Source of the DNA: Halobacteriovoraceae bacterium
GTDB taxonomy: Bacteria; Bdellovibrionota; Bacteriovoracia; Bacteriovoracales; Bacteriovoracaceae
Length of the DNA stretch: 64,000 nt
Assembly (NCBI GenBank): GCA_020635135.1
Contig: JACKAJ010000016.1
Span: forward strand, 248,001 to 312,000
Direction: 5' to 3'
Both the position numbers and the translations under genes were made by a program. The notes beneath the pieces are model-generated. The model made no database searches. It was not told the origin of the DNA and saw only the letters and a program-made list of their open reading frames with translations. Shown here one piece after another: positions 42,602 to 51,646 of the stretch (within the stretch, counting starts at the first letter, position 1; every line of letters begins with the position of its first letter).

Positions 42602-43491
42602 AGTTTACAATCTTCCGTATCTTCACTCTCAAACTCAATGGTTGAATATTTAATATTATATTGAGTGATAATGTCTTTGATGCTGCTTTTAATCTTATCC
42701 ACTTCGCTCATCATTGTTGCTGAAGGAACTTTCACATGAAATCTCAAATAATAAGACTCGTCATCAATGGACCAACCTTTGAAGGCATGGACATCTTTGA
42801 CGATACTAAGGGACTCTATCTTTTTTTTGAGATCTCCCAATTCGAGATCGCTGGGAAATTTTTGAAGAAAAATAGCAGCTACTCTCAAGAGATTTTTGTA
42901 CACTCCACGCAAAATAATAAGAGAAATAAGGATGGAAAGAATTGAATCGAGTAAGTACCACGGTTTAAAAAAAAGTGTAATACTGACGATCAAAACGGCA
43001 ATCCAACCTAAAATATCTTCAATCAAATGAAACATAACCATGCGTGGATTAAGCCCATCAGTTTTTGACAGACGATAAGCCGCGATAGAATTGACAACAA
43101 TGCCCAGTATCGCAAGCCCAAACATCCCCTCTGGAACGACTGGTTCAGGGTTTAAAATTCGCGAAATAGCTTCGTAAATCACATAAAAACTACCAAGCAA
43201 GAGAATTATTCCATTAATAAATGCTGAAAGTACAGAAAAGCGCCGATAGCCAAAAGTAAAAGTAGAATCAGCTTTTTTGTGACTTAACTTTTCAGCAAAG
43301 TAAGAGAAGAGCAAGGCCATGCTATCCCCAAAATCGTGAAGAGCATCGGAGTAAATGGCTACACTGTTGGTGAAATAACCACCTATGACTTCAATGACAG
43401 CAAAACTAATATTGAGAAAAAAGGCTATGAGTATATTCTTGCCGGCCCCGGCATGGTGATGATGGTGGTGGTGATCGTGTGCGTGCCCCAT
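42598..43491 (-). CDS. Cation diffusion facilitator (zinc/cobalt efflux) with His-rich N-terminus
   Basis: 297 residues. It starts with a His-rich tail MGHAHDHHHHHHHAG, then six TM helices. The metal sites appear as SDALHDFGDSMALLFSYF (His and Asp in TM2) and HLIEDILGWIAVLI (His/Asp in TM5). The C-terminal cytoplasmic domain (LEKKIESLSIVKDVHAFKGW, SYYLRFHVKV) is the CDF ferredoxin-like domain. It exports Zn or related divalent cations by proton antiport. Its ATG is 14 bases after the tetR stop, so it is the last gene of a tolC-RND-tetR-CDF operon. Confidence 0.92.
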   Translation of the reverse strand: MGHAHDHHHHHHHAGAGKNILIAFFLNISFAVIEVIGGYFTNSVAIYSDALHDFGDSMALLFSYFAEKLSHKKADSTFTFGYRRFSVLSAFINGIILLLGSFYVIYEAISRILNPEPVVPEGMFGLAILGIVVNSIAAYRLSKTDGLNPRMVMFHLIEDILGWIAVLIVSITLFFKPWYLLDSILSILISLIILRGVYKNLLRVAAIFLQKFPSDLELGDLKKKIESLSIVKDVHAFKGWSIDDESYYLRFHVKVPSATMMSEVDKIKSSIKDIITQYNIKYSTIEFESEDTEDCKL

Positions 43492-43505
43492 AACTTTATT
43501 GTGAT

Positions 43506-44159
43506 TTATTTGCGAGGATTCGTAAACTTGAGTTTAGGATTGTTTTTTAAATACTCTAGATGCGCCCGCACGGCATGTTTAAGACTTTCTCGCATCGCCT
43601 CAGGCTTAAGATCTTCTTGCTTTTTCGATTTTTCAATCAGTATTGATGAATTCATTGCTATGGCCGTGTGGACAAGAAGTGAATACATCATTTTCATGGC
43701 CCAGCGACAACTTTCATCGGGAATATTTTCTCCCACGTCTCGCTTGATTCTTGCGAGAATAGCTTCTTGTCCAGGGGGACCAAAGTTTTTGAGCTTTTCA
43801 CATTCAAGTTTATCTTCTGAGCAAGTAATACTGTTTGTTAAAAAAATTTTAAAAGTATTGAGGAGTCCTTCTTTATTTAATAAGAAAAAATCAAATATTT
43901 TGAGTGCAAGCTCTTCGGTTGACTGCGATTCTTGCCCTAAATGCTCAACACTCATTTTCATCCACTGATAATTGAACTCGAAGACTTTCCAGTAGAGATT
44001 CTCTTTATTTTCAAAGTGGTAATTGATTGCTGCCAAGTTAACTCGCGCATTATTGGCAATTTCTCTAATGGAAGTTCCTTCGTAGCCAGAACTTGCAAAA
44101 AGTTTATTGGCCACTTCAATGATTTTTAATTTTGTATCTTCTTTTTGAAATGAGTTCAT
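43506..44159 (-). CDS. TetR/AcrR-family repressor
   Basis: 217 residues. The N-terminal helix-turn-helix reads KIIEVANKLFASSGYEGTSIREIANNARVNLAAINYHFENKENLYWKVF, the standard TetR pattern, followed by a C-terminal ligand-binding region with four cysteine-poor helices. It overlaps the RND pump stop by 4 bases. A 16-base pseudo-palindrome upstream of the first gene of this operon (48783-48798) is the probable operator, so it likely represses tolC, the pump, itself and the CDF gene. The inducer is unknown. Confidence 0.9.
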   Translation of the reverse strand: MNSFQKEDTKLKIIEVANKLFASSGYEGTSIREIANNARVNLAAINYHFENKENLYWKVFEFNYQWMKMSVEHLGQESQSTEELALKIFDFFLLNKEGLLNTFKIFLTNSITCSEDKLECEKLKNFGPPGQEAILARIKRDVGENIPDESCRWAMKMMYSLLVHTAIAMNSSILIEKSKKQEDLKPEAMRESLKHAVRAHLEYLKNNPKLKFTNPRK

Positions 44160-47100
44160 CGCGAACTTCCCACAAAGTGATCGCCATCAATTTTTTCTTT
44201 CCTTTTCCAAATTTTTTCCATAAAACGCATACGAAATCCTTCGAAATCTTCCAAAATACCATACGCAGCAGGAACCCAAATTAATGTTAAAACTGTCCCC
44301 GAAGTTAATCCCCAGGCTAAGGCCAAAGTCATTGGAATTAGAAGAGCATCGTTTCCTCCAATCCCATAGGCTGTTGGCAACAGACCACTGATAGTTGTTA
44401 AGCTAGTCACAAGGACGGCTCGTAAACGCATCCCAGATGCTTTGATGAGAATTTCATCGAGAGGAAGTTTTCCTTCAGCCCGCATTTCATCAATAAAGCT
44501 TATGAGAACAATCCCAGAGTTGACGATAATCCCACCGAGACCAATGATACCAATCAACGCCAAGAATGAAATAGGTCTTCCGTGTAGATAAAAGGCAACA
44601 GAAAAACCAAATAATCCCAGAGGAATAGTGCTCATAATGATAGCCGGTCGCAAATAAGATTTAAAAAGAAAGACCAGCAAGGCAAAGATTCCAATTAAGC
44701 TCAATTTAAGTGCAGCAAAGAGAGAGCTCATCGATTCGTTGGTCGATTCTTGAGCTCCTCCAAAAACTAAGCTGATTCCAGGGATTTTATCTCTATTTTT
44801 TTCAAAAACTGTTTTTAAAATTTTATTGGCCTGCATGGATGTGATTTTGGTCGTATCGACGTCACCAGTTAGTGTTTTAGCCCGTTTAAAATCAAAGCGT
44901 TTAATTTGAGGAGTTCCCTTTTCAACACGAAAATTTGCAAATGATCCTAGGGGCACGAGGTTTTTGTCGGGATCAGAAACTAAAAGGCTTTTGAGATCAT
45001 CAATATTTTTTCTAAAAGGCTCATCGAAACGGACAATCAAATCCACTTCTTTATTGTCGAGAGTGACATCTGAAATGCGATTTCCTGAAATGGCCGTCCG
45101 AATTGTTGATCCCACTTTATTGACATCAATTCCAATTCTTGCTGCTTGGGTGTAATCAATGTCGACGAAGACTTCATCGTCACCGATAATATCATTCACC
45201 TTTAGGTTTTCAACACCATCTATTTTGGCCAACTCATCTTTTACTAAGCCGATCATATTATCCAGATCTTCATTGGAGTTAGAGCGAAATGTTGCCTCAA
45301 TCGCATTTCCTACTGGAGGTCCATTGACCATTTCTTCAAAGAGTAAAGAGTCAACGTCATCGGGTTTTATCACCCGCAAATCATTGAGGACATCAGTATA
45401 GGGGCGATTATATTTAGCATATTCACTAACATAGATTGTGAGCATTCCAATATTATTGCCGTCTTGGGCTTTTGGATCATTGGGACGAGTTTGAGAGGTT
45501 CCCGCTCGAGCAACGATATAATCCACATCATCTTTGAGAACTTCTTTAACTTGTTTAGAAATTTCACCTAATTTTTTATGGGTTTCTTCAAGGCGTGTCC
45601 CTTTGGGCATCTCAAGGCGGGCGATATAAATTTCAGTTTGATCGGCTGGAAAAAGAATGAACTTGTTTGCGACGATCATCATAAAAAATGAAAAGATGAT
45701 AACTGCAGAGAAGAAAAAGAGAACTTTATAGCGTCTAGTCACTACCCAGGTCATAAATTTCTCGAATTTTCTTTCAAATTTCGAAAACCAATCTGTATTC
45801 CCATCATCATCTTTAAGTTTTACTTTTTTCCCTGCCCAAGTTAATCGCATTGGTAAAAAAATAAATGATTCAAAGAGCGATAGAAGAAGCGCAATTGTAA
45901 CAACAATGGGAATCCACTTAATAAATTGCCCCATCACTCCTTTTGTCACAAGCATGGGAAGAAATGCCGCAATTGTCGTAAAGGCGGTCGCTGTAATAGG
46001 AAGCCAAAGACTTTCGATGGAATTACTGGCCGCCTCTAATGGTGACTGCCCTTCAGAGCGAAGCCTCGTGAAGTTCTCGCTGATAACAACCGAGTTATCC
46101 ACCATCATCCCGAGGGCGATAACAAGGGCCAAAATAGTGATGGCATCGATATTCATCCCAAAACTTGGCATAAACCCCAGTGTTCCAAGCATGGCCAGTG
46201 GGAGTGAAAGTGAAGCGACCAAACCAATTTTTCCTGGTAAAAAGAAAAAGAGAAAAACCACAACGAGAATCAACCCTGTATAGGCATTGCTGGTTAAAAC
46301 ATCCACTCTGTCGCGAACTTTTTGTCCCTCAGAGTGAAACACATTAAATTTGTACTCAGGATAGCGATCGCGATAATCTTTGAGAATTTGATCAATCTGT
46401 CCAACCATCTTAATGGTGTCCGCCCCACCTTTTTTATTCACAATTAACAAAGTCGCATCTTCTCCATTATAGCGAGTAAGAGTTTTCACTTCTTCTTTTG
46501 AATCGTGAATAGTTGCAATGTCCTTCAGGTAAACAGTACTTCCGGAAAAGTTTGAGCGCACCACCACTTCTTCCAGCTCTTTCGTGTTACTCACCTTTCC
46601 TTCAATTCTCACTAACTGCTCATTGAGATCAGTTTTGAGGGCCCCACCAGGAGTATTGGAATTGCGGCTGGCGACTTTTTCGAGGACTTGATTTACAGAG
46701 ATATACTTTTCTTTCATTTTTTGAAGGTTGAGAAAAATATCAAAAACTCTCTCTCCATAACCCACCAATCTCACTTCTTTAACAGAACGATTATCTTCTA
46801 TTTCTTCTTTGAGCTGATCGGCAATAAGATCACGGGCCCGGTTTTCACTGGGTCCAGTTATTGCCAGCTCAACAACGGGAAACTCTTCACTTTTGAGTTC
46901 TGTAAACTTTGGGGGTTCGATAAGATCACTTGGAAGATCACTGACTCGGTCCACGGCTTTTTGAACTTCATCCAACGCATCGGCTACATTAACTTTGGGA
47001 TCGTCCATATCGACTCTTACAGTAATATTAGAAAGCCCGGCTTGCGAAGTTGATCGAACATCCTTAAGACCACTAACACCACGAATTTCATCTTCGATCG

Positions 47101-47299
47101 GTTTTGTAATTTTAGTTTCAATATCACTGGCCGTAGCACCATCATAAAATGTTACGATTGTGGCCGTGGCAAAAGAGACAGCGGGGAAACTCTCTGCATT
47201 CATTTGATTGAGGCCTTGATACCCAAAAACCGCGATACCAATTGAAAGGACAATCGTGAGTTTGGAGTTTTCAATAAAAAACTTGGCAATCTTTTGCAT
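44156..47299 (-). CDS. RND-family efflux pump inner-membrane permease
   Basis: 1,047 residues, full RND size, twelve TMs. TM4 has VIALGMMVDNSVVISEN, where the second Asp of the usual DD pair is Asn (about residue 400), unlike the other RND in this window. The large loop contains the FPAVSFATATIVTFYDGATASDIETKITKPIEDEIRGV region shared by all RND pumps, and the second half has SFLALIGIIGLGGIIVNSGIVLISFID. It is cotranscribed with tolC upstream and tetR and the CDF gene downstream. No membrane-fusion gene is present. The CDF neighbour suggests metal-related or mixed substrates, but the sequence is HAE-like rather than CzcA-like. Confidence 0.92.
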   Translation of the reverse strand: MQKIAKFFIENSKLTIVLSIGIAVFGYQGLNQMNAESFPAVSFATATIVTFYDGATASDIETKITKPIEDEIRGVSGLKDVRSTSQAGLSNITVRVDMDDPKVNVADALDEVQKAVDRVSDLPSDLIEPPKFTELKSEEFPVVELAITGPSENRARDLIADQLKEEIEDNRSVKEVRLVGYGERVFDIFLNLQKMKEKYISVNQVLEKVASRNSNTPGGALKTDLNEQLVRIEGKVSNTKELEEVVVRSNFSGSTVYLKDIATIHDSKEEVKTLTRYNGEDATLLIVNKKGGADTIKMVGQIDQILKDYRDRYPEYKFNVFHSEGQKVRDRVDVLTSNAYTGLILVVVFLFFFLPGKIGLVASLSLPLAMLGTLGFMPSFGMNIDAITILALVIALGMMVDNSVVISENFTRLRSEGQSPLEAASNSIESLWLPITATAFTTIAAFLPMLVTKGVMGQFIKWIPIVVTIALLLSLFESFIFLPMRLTWAGKKVKLKDDDGNTDWFSKFERKFEKFMTWVVTRRYKVLFFFSAVIIFSFFMMIVANKFILFPADQTEIYIARLEMPKGTRLEETHKKLGEISKQVKEVLKDDVDYIVARAGTSQTRPNDPKAQDGNNIGMLTIYVSEYAKYNRPYTDVLNDLRVIKPDDVDSLLFEEMVNGPPVGNAIEATFRSNSNEDLDNMIGLVKDELAKIDGVENLKVNDIIGDDEVFVDIDYTQAARIGIDVNKVGSTIRTAISGNRISDVTLDNKEVDLIVRFDEPFRKNIDDLKSLLVSDPDKNLVPLGSFANFRVEKGTPQIKRFDFKRAKTLTGDVDTTKITSMQANKILKTVFEKNRDKIPGISLVFGGAQESTNESMSSLFAALKLSLIGIFALLVFLFKSYLRPAIIMSTIPLGLFGFSVAFYLHGRPISFLALIGIIGLGGIIVNSGIVLISFIDEMRAEGKLPLDEILIKASGMRLRAVLVTSLTTISGLLPTAYGIGGNDALLIPMTLALAWGLTSGTVLTLIWVPAAYGILEDFEGFRMRFMEKIWKRKEKIDGDHFVGSSR

Positions 47300-47301
47300 G
47301 C

Positions 47302-48765
47302 TTAAATCCTATTTAATTCACAGGGAATATCTGTATAAATGCTAAAATAATCCATTAACGTATCGATGATTGTAAGATTAGTTTCGATCTCACTAAGACT
47401 GGTTTGAAGAAGAGCATCTCTTTCGCTAATCAATTCTTGTAAGCTTATCCGTGCTTGATTGTATTTTCTCTGGCTGACCTTCAAACTCTCCCCAAGATAT
47501 TTATTGGTTTCTTTTTGATTTCTCACAACCTGGCGAAGAATATTAATAATTTTTGCAGTCTCTGTATGAAAAGATTGAATTTTGGCAAGCTTTCCTCTTG
47601 ATTGGGCCAAGTATTGGTTTCTTGCAAGTTCTTCTGAAACTTCTCGGGTAGCACTTTTTCTTCCTCCGAAAGGTATGGTCAACTCAAGACCAATACTTTT
47701 TCTAGCACGAGCATCATCAGAAAAATCTTGTTGGGCATTGTCGTAACCAAAATCTCGCCCCACGCTCGCATACTCGCCTACTAATTTCACTTGGGGATCG
47801 TCATATGTTCGAACAATCTTTTCTTGAAGTTCTTGCTCACGATTGAGAAATTCCACAATCTCATCATAGGGAGTAAACTCGAGTGGCGCCGTCGGGTGAC
47901 TACTAATTCGGGCCGAGCAGCTCAATACTTGAACCACTGTTTTTTCAACACTGTAAGTTCCCAGTTCAATTTCTTTATTTTCTAAACTTGGTAGCAGTTC
48001 TTTGAGAGTTTTGAGAATCTCACCTCTGCGATATTCTAAAGATAGCAAACTCGATTGGCGACTGGTCCACTGGGAGTGGTAACGGGCCACTTCTCCGGTG
48101 TCGGCGACCCCAGAGCTTCTTCTTTTCTTCGCCTCTTTGTATTGTTTCTCTGCAAGAGTCACGAGTTTTTCTAAAAACTTTTTTTGCTCTTGATTGGCCA
48201 CAAGCGCCCAGTAAAGTTTTCGAATATTCGATTCAAAAGTTTTGAGATTTATCTTTTTTTCGAGCTTGGCACGCTCGACACTCAAAGCACTTTTTTCCAG
48301 ATTATTATCAGTTTGCCGCCCTAAAAAGTTTTGATAGAGATCCATGGAAAGGCTTAAGCTAACTCCCGTGGTTGCAGAGTCCGTAATAAAAGCATTGGAA
48401 ACTTTATTCCCGAAAGCTTCTAATTTCATATCAATCCCGTAGCGAGTGGGTTTTACAATCCCCAAAGAGTAGTGACTTGCATGGCTTGTCACCCCTCCGT
48501 CAGACCTACTTAATAAACGCTCGTCAGATTGATAGTGAGTGCCTTTTCCCACCAAATTAAATCCCAGGGCATCGTCTTGGGCAAGATACTGTTGCTTTTG
48601 AGTCAAGAAACTGGCTTCAATCTGCATAACACTGGGCGGAGTTTCCTCAATTAAATTTTTGAGGACTCTCTCAGTGAGCAAGATTTTCTTAGATCCAGGG
48701 CTTTCCTGGGCGATACAGAGGGATCCTACGGCGATTAGCCCTAGAATTGTCATGACTTTGATCAT
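47302..48765 (-). CDS. TolC-family outer membrane efflux protein
   Basis: 487 residues with a signal peptide (MIKVMTILGLIAVGSLCIAQ). It has the duplicated helix-rich TolC layout with Gln/Lys/Glu-rich coiled segments (VSERAKLEKKINLKTFESNIRKLYWALVANQEQKKFLEKL, ELARNQYLAQSRGKLAKIQSFHTETAKIINILRQVVRN) and conserved beta-strand turns (LGLELTIPFGGRKSATREV). First gene of the operon; the RND pump starts three bases after its stop. The operator 48783-48798 lies just before it. AGGTG precedes ATG. Confidence 0.88.
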   Translation of the reverse strand: MIKVMTILGLIAVGSLCIAQESPGSKKILLTERVLKNLIEETPPSVMQIEASFLTQKQQYLAQDDALGFNLVGKGTHYQSDERLLSRSDGGVTSHASHYSLGIVKPTRYGIDMKLEAFGNKVSNAFITDSATTGVSLSLSMDLYQNFLGRQTDNNLEKSALSVERAKLEKKINLKTFESNIRKLYWALVANQEQKKFLEKLVTLAEKQYKEAKKRRSSGVADTGEVARYHSQWTSRQSSLLSLEYRRGEILKTLKELLPSLENKEIELGTYSVEKTVVQVLSCSARISSHPTAPLEFTPYDEIVEFLNREQELQEKIVRTYDDPQVKLVGEYASVGRDFGYDNAQQDFSDDARARKSIGLELTIPFGGRKSATREVSEELARNQYLAQSRGKLAKIQSFHTETAKIINILRQVVRNQKETNKYLGESLKVSQRKYNQARISLQELISERDALLQTSLSEIETNLTIIDTLMDYFSIYTDIPCELNRI

Positions 48766-48782
48766 AATTTCACCTAATTAAT

Positions 48783-48798
48783 TCAAACGTTCGTTTGA
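48783..48798. promoter_or_regulatory. Probable TetR-type operator of the tolC-RND-tetR-CDF operon
   Basis: TCAAACG-TT-CGTTTGA is a 7+7 inverted repeat with a 2-base centre, a form typical of AcrR/TetR operators. It lies 18 bases before the tolC start, downstream of the likely -10 region, so binding would block transcription. The tetR gene is third in the operon. Confidence 0.6.
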
Positions 48799-48887
48799 TT
48801 TTATCCTAACGAATTGCCTGCCCTCATACAATGATTTTTTTCTCGGGCAAATCTTAGACGATGGGTATGATCAGTTTAAACACTTGG

Positions 48888-49307
48888 CTAAAATATGGTT
48901 TTTAAAAAAACGTCAATTTCTTTATCTGAGTCGATATCAAACAGGGACTCTTCATAAGAAGGAGGACCAAAAACTATCTTTTTGTTATTGGAAAAGCCAA
49001 AGGGCTCTTTGGGAATACCTAAAAAATTGGTATCGAGCTTTTGATTACCGTTTAAGTCATGAAAAAGGGTAATCGCATAGCTCCCTTCTGCCAAATCAAC
49101 TTGAAAAATTTCTTCATCGGATGTGATCTTTCTCACTATCGCTTTAAAAGGTTTTTCGCCGTCTTTCAAATAAGTTCTTTCCTCATTGTGTATTGCGATT
49201 GCAACATCTCCTTCAATGGATTTAATTTTTTTAACATGAATTGAAAGCTGATAAGCAAAAAGATTAAAGCTAAAGAAGCCTAAAAAAATTATTACCATTT
49301 TTTTCAT
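48888..49307 (-). CDS. Exported DUF2141 protein
   Basis: 139 residues with a signal peptide (MKKMVIIFLGFFSFNLFA). DUF2141 signatures: KSIEGDVAIAIHNEERTYL, then YAITLFHDLNGNQKLDTNFLGIPKEPFGFSNN and GPPSYEESLFDI. The fold is a small immunoglobulin-like beta-sandwich. Function unknown. It follows the sterol desaturase-like gene with a 4-base overlap, a pairing seen in other bacteria, which suggests a shared lipid-related role in the envelope. Confidence 0.88.
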   Translation of the reverse strand: MKKMVIIFLGFFSFNLFAYQLSIHVKKIKSIEGDVAIAIHNEERTYLKDGEKPFKAIVRKITSDEEIFQVDLAEGSYAITLFHDLNGNQKLDTNFLGIPKEPFGFSNNKKIVFGPPSYEESLFDIDSDKEIDVFLKTIF

Positions 49308-50083
49308 TGAGCATTGACCTTTTTCATGAGGACTTGGGTGTACTGAGTATTTTCAGTAGAGCACCAGCTGTCCCAAAATGTAAAATATAAACCGAGATTG
49401 GTCTTATAAAAGCGATGGTGCAAACTATGATGAGTGGCCCCTATAAAAAATTTCCCCCAGCGACTTTCCACAAATTTTAGAGGAAATATTTCTATATTGA
49501 GGTGATTTATTAAACTCGAAATTGTCATTAAAAGGAGATAAATCAAAATAATAACAGGATGAAGGGGAATCAACGCCACAATAAAATAAAAAATCAAAAC
49601 CTGAAGAACACTCTCAATAGGGTGGAAGGAAAACGAAGTCCAAGGGCTGGGGCGATGAGAACTGTGGTGAACGCGATGGACCAGATTAAAAACAGCAGGC
49701 CAATGCATCCATCGATGGAGCCAATAATAGTATGTTTCGTGAACAAACATCACTGCGACCAAGCTTAGAGGTAAATAAAGAGGCCCATACTCTTTCCAAT
49801 CTAAATAAACGAGTGTCTTATTGTTTTTCCATAACCACACCATGTGGGTAAAGGCCAAAGCAAAGATAAGAGATGTCCCTAGGGAATAGAAAATTTCACT
49901 AATCTTTTGACCTGGCTTAAGAGGCGATTCTTCAACGATCTTTGACAAATACTTTTTTCGATTGAACCTGTAGAAATAATAATCAAATAAAAAGGACAGC
50001 CCAACATAACGCAAGCCGATTATTGTAAAGAGTGTCATAAGCAGTATTAAATATTCAAATGGCGTTTCAAGTTGGAACATCAT
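49304..50083 (-). CDS. Sterol desaturase/fatty acid hydroxylase family membrane protein
   Basis: 259 residues, four to five TM helices. The di-iron His clusters are HETYYYWLHRWMHW, HRVHHSSHRPSP and HHSLHHRFYK. It is a membrane-bound, oxygen-dependent hydroxylase/desaturase of lipids; the specific substrate (sterol, carotenoid or fatty acid) cannot be assigned. It overlaps the DUF2141 gene. The two initial Met codons give the start within a base or so. No sterol synthesis genes are in the window. Confidence 0.88.
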   Translation of the reverse strand: MMFQLETPFEYLILLMTLFTIIGLRYVGLSFLFDYYFYRFNRKKYLSKIVEESPLKPGQKISEIFYSLGTSLIFALAFTHMVWLWKNNKTLVYLDWKEYGPLYLPLSLVAVMFVHETYYYWLHRWMHWPAVFNLVHRVHHSSHRPSPWTSFSFHPIESVLQVLIFYFIVALIPLHPVIILIYLLLMTISSLINHLNIEIFPLKFVESRWGKFFIGATHHSLHHRFYKTNLGLYFTFWDSWCSTENTQYTQVLMKKVNAQ

Positions 50084-50205
50084 GATTTTTATCGTCTTAA
50101 GTCAAAGCAAAAGTCTCCCAGTGACTCTACACTCTTGTTCAAGCTTTGTAGAGATAGACAGACGTTCTCGTTATTCATAATATCCGAATTCATAAGGAAT
50201 TCACG

Positions 50206-51441
50206 ATGAAAAACATTTTTTATTTAGCTCTCGGTTTTCTGCTGCTCACGACCTGTGGTGCAGAGAACCTCCCTCGCCAATTAGAAAAAATGGACGAGAC
50301 CGCCAATAAAACGATCGAAGGTATGGAAGAGTCAAACCGCAATATGGAGAGACTCCTTGATCATTGCTTTGAAATTGTTTTTGCCCCAGATATTGTCTCT
50401 CCCCTTGATTCAGCTCTGCCTGCGCAAGTTCAAGTCCCTACTTTACAATTCAATGAGGAAATCAAAGAACCCCAAGTTGTTTTTGTTTCACTCCAAACAA
50501 GCCAATTGAGCCTCTACTTAGAACCTAAGTCTCAAGTACCCTATTATCGAATTCCTGAATATTTAAAAGATCATGTCATTCCATCGGCCTTAAAGAAATT
50601 TCCAAAGCAAAACAGCCTCTGCCAAACAGTCGATACCATCCTCAGCAATAAAGTGGAATCTTACCAAGAACAAATAAGCACATATATTGCAGACAATGAA
50701 GATGTCTTTATTGAAAAGCTCTCTCAATTTATTATTAAAATTGAAAACGCAAAAATCGATTGCGAACAATATGAAGTTGAAAGGGCTATTCAAGATTATT
50801 TAGATTCACAAATAAAATGGTGGGAGTTTCGACAATTAAAAAAATTAAAGCGAAGAAAAAAAATTGAAGAGATCAAAAATCAACTCAATCCCCATCCTTG
50901 TGTAGCAAAAAAGAAAAGTGAAGAAACTCTTGATGAGGAAGAAACTTCAAGACTTAAGTCCCTCATTGATGAGAGATGGAGTCAATTCTTTCATTCGTGG
51001 GTTAGTTATTACAAAAATTGGAAGGAGGACAAAAAACTCATTTTTGATCATCCTCAAAGATTAGATATTCTCACACTCTCACTTGAGGACACCCGGCTTT
51101 TGACACTCTACCAACTTAAAAATATAGAAGTTGCAAATAAATTAAAATTGCTCGACCTTGCAAAACCTGTTTTCCCTCTCAAAGATCCCGTCAAGCTCAG
51201 GAAGTTTTTAGCAAACAACGAAAAAGGGATGAGTATTGACCCAGATGTTGAAGTTGATTATCTCAAAACTCCCATCGATCGCATTGAAATTCTTCAACAA
51301 ATTTTTGAACGCTATTTTTATTCTGGGAATACCAAAGCAGAAAAAAATGAATTGCGACTCTTTATAACCGATGCCATTTTTATGCTCTATGAACAACAAC
51401 TTATCCAATTAAGAATTGAACCAAATCAAAATGGAAACTGA
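50206..51441 (+). CDS. Lipoprotein of unknown function
   Basis: 411 residues. A signal peptide ends at a lipobox LTTC (Cys17). The rest is charged and predicted largely helical, with a Lys/Arg-rich middle (LKKLKRRKKIEEIKNQ) and several conserved-looking Trp residues (WWEFRQ, WSQFFHSWVSYYKNW). AAGGAA precedes ATG. The stop overlaps the next small gene by 11 bases, so the pair is translationally coupled. No family was recognised. Confidence 0.6.
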   Translation: MKNIFYLALGFLLLTTCGAENLPRQLEKMDETANKTIEGMEESNRNMERLLDHCFEIVFAPDIVSPLDSALPAQVQVPTLQFNEEIKEPQVVFVSLQTSQLSLYLEPKSQVPYYRIPEYLKDHVIPSALKKFPKQNSLCQTVDTILSNKVESYQEQISTYIADNEDVFIEKLSQFIIKIENAKIDCEQYEVERAIQDYLDSQIKWWEFRQLKKLKRRKKIEEIKNQLNPHPCVAKKKSEETLDEEETSRLKSLIDERWSQFFHSWVSYYKNWKEDKKLIFDHPQRLDILTLSLEDTRLLTLYQLKNIEVANKLKLLDLAKPVFPLKDPVKLRKFLANNEKGMSIDPDVEVDYLKTPIDRIEILQQIFERYFYSGNTKAEKNELRLFITDAIFMLYEQQLIQLRIEPNQNGN

Positions 51442-51619
51442 TTTTCAAATTCAATGCCCCTATTGTGGTGAGTTTATTTGGATGGAGTTCTACCCCGAAG
51501 ATGGGTTAAAGCAAGACACGATTATTGATTGCGAAGTGTGCTGCAGGCCTATTTCATTAACAGTGCAATTCTCAGAATCTGAAGACCCTCCCTATCTCGA
51601 CGTCAGAAGGTCACAGTAA
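51431..51619 (+). CDS. CPXCG-type cysteine-rich small protein
   Basis: 62 residues from ATG 51431, which overlaps the previous gene; an in-frame TTG at 51416 is possible. It has two Cys pairs, CPYCGEFIW and CEVCCRPISL, the typical CPxCG pattern of a small zinc-binding protein family (Cys-rich CPXG). Members are cytoplasmic and of unknown function. The overlap suggests co-expression with the upstream lipoprotein, or simply shared ends. The convergent hydrolase stop follows 27 bases later. Confidence 0.85.
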   Translation: METDFQIQCPYCGEFIWMEFYPEDGLKQDTIIDCEVCCRPISLTVQFSESEDPPYLDVRRSQ

Positions 51620-51646
51620 ATTTTCAATAGTCTTAAAGTTTTGAGC

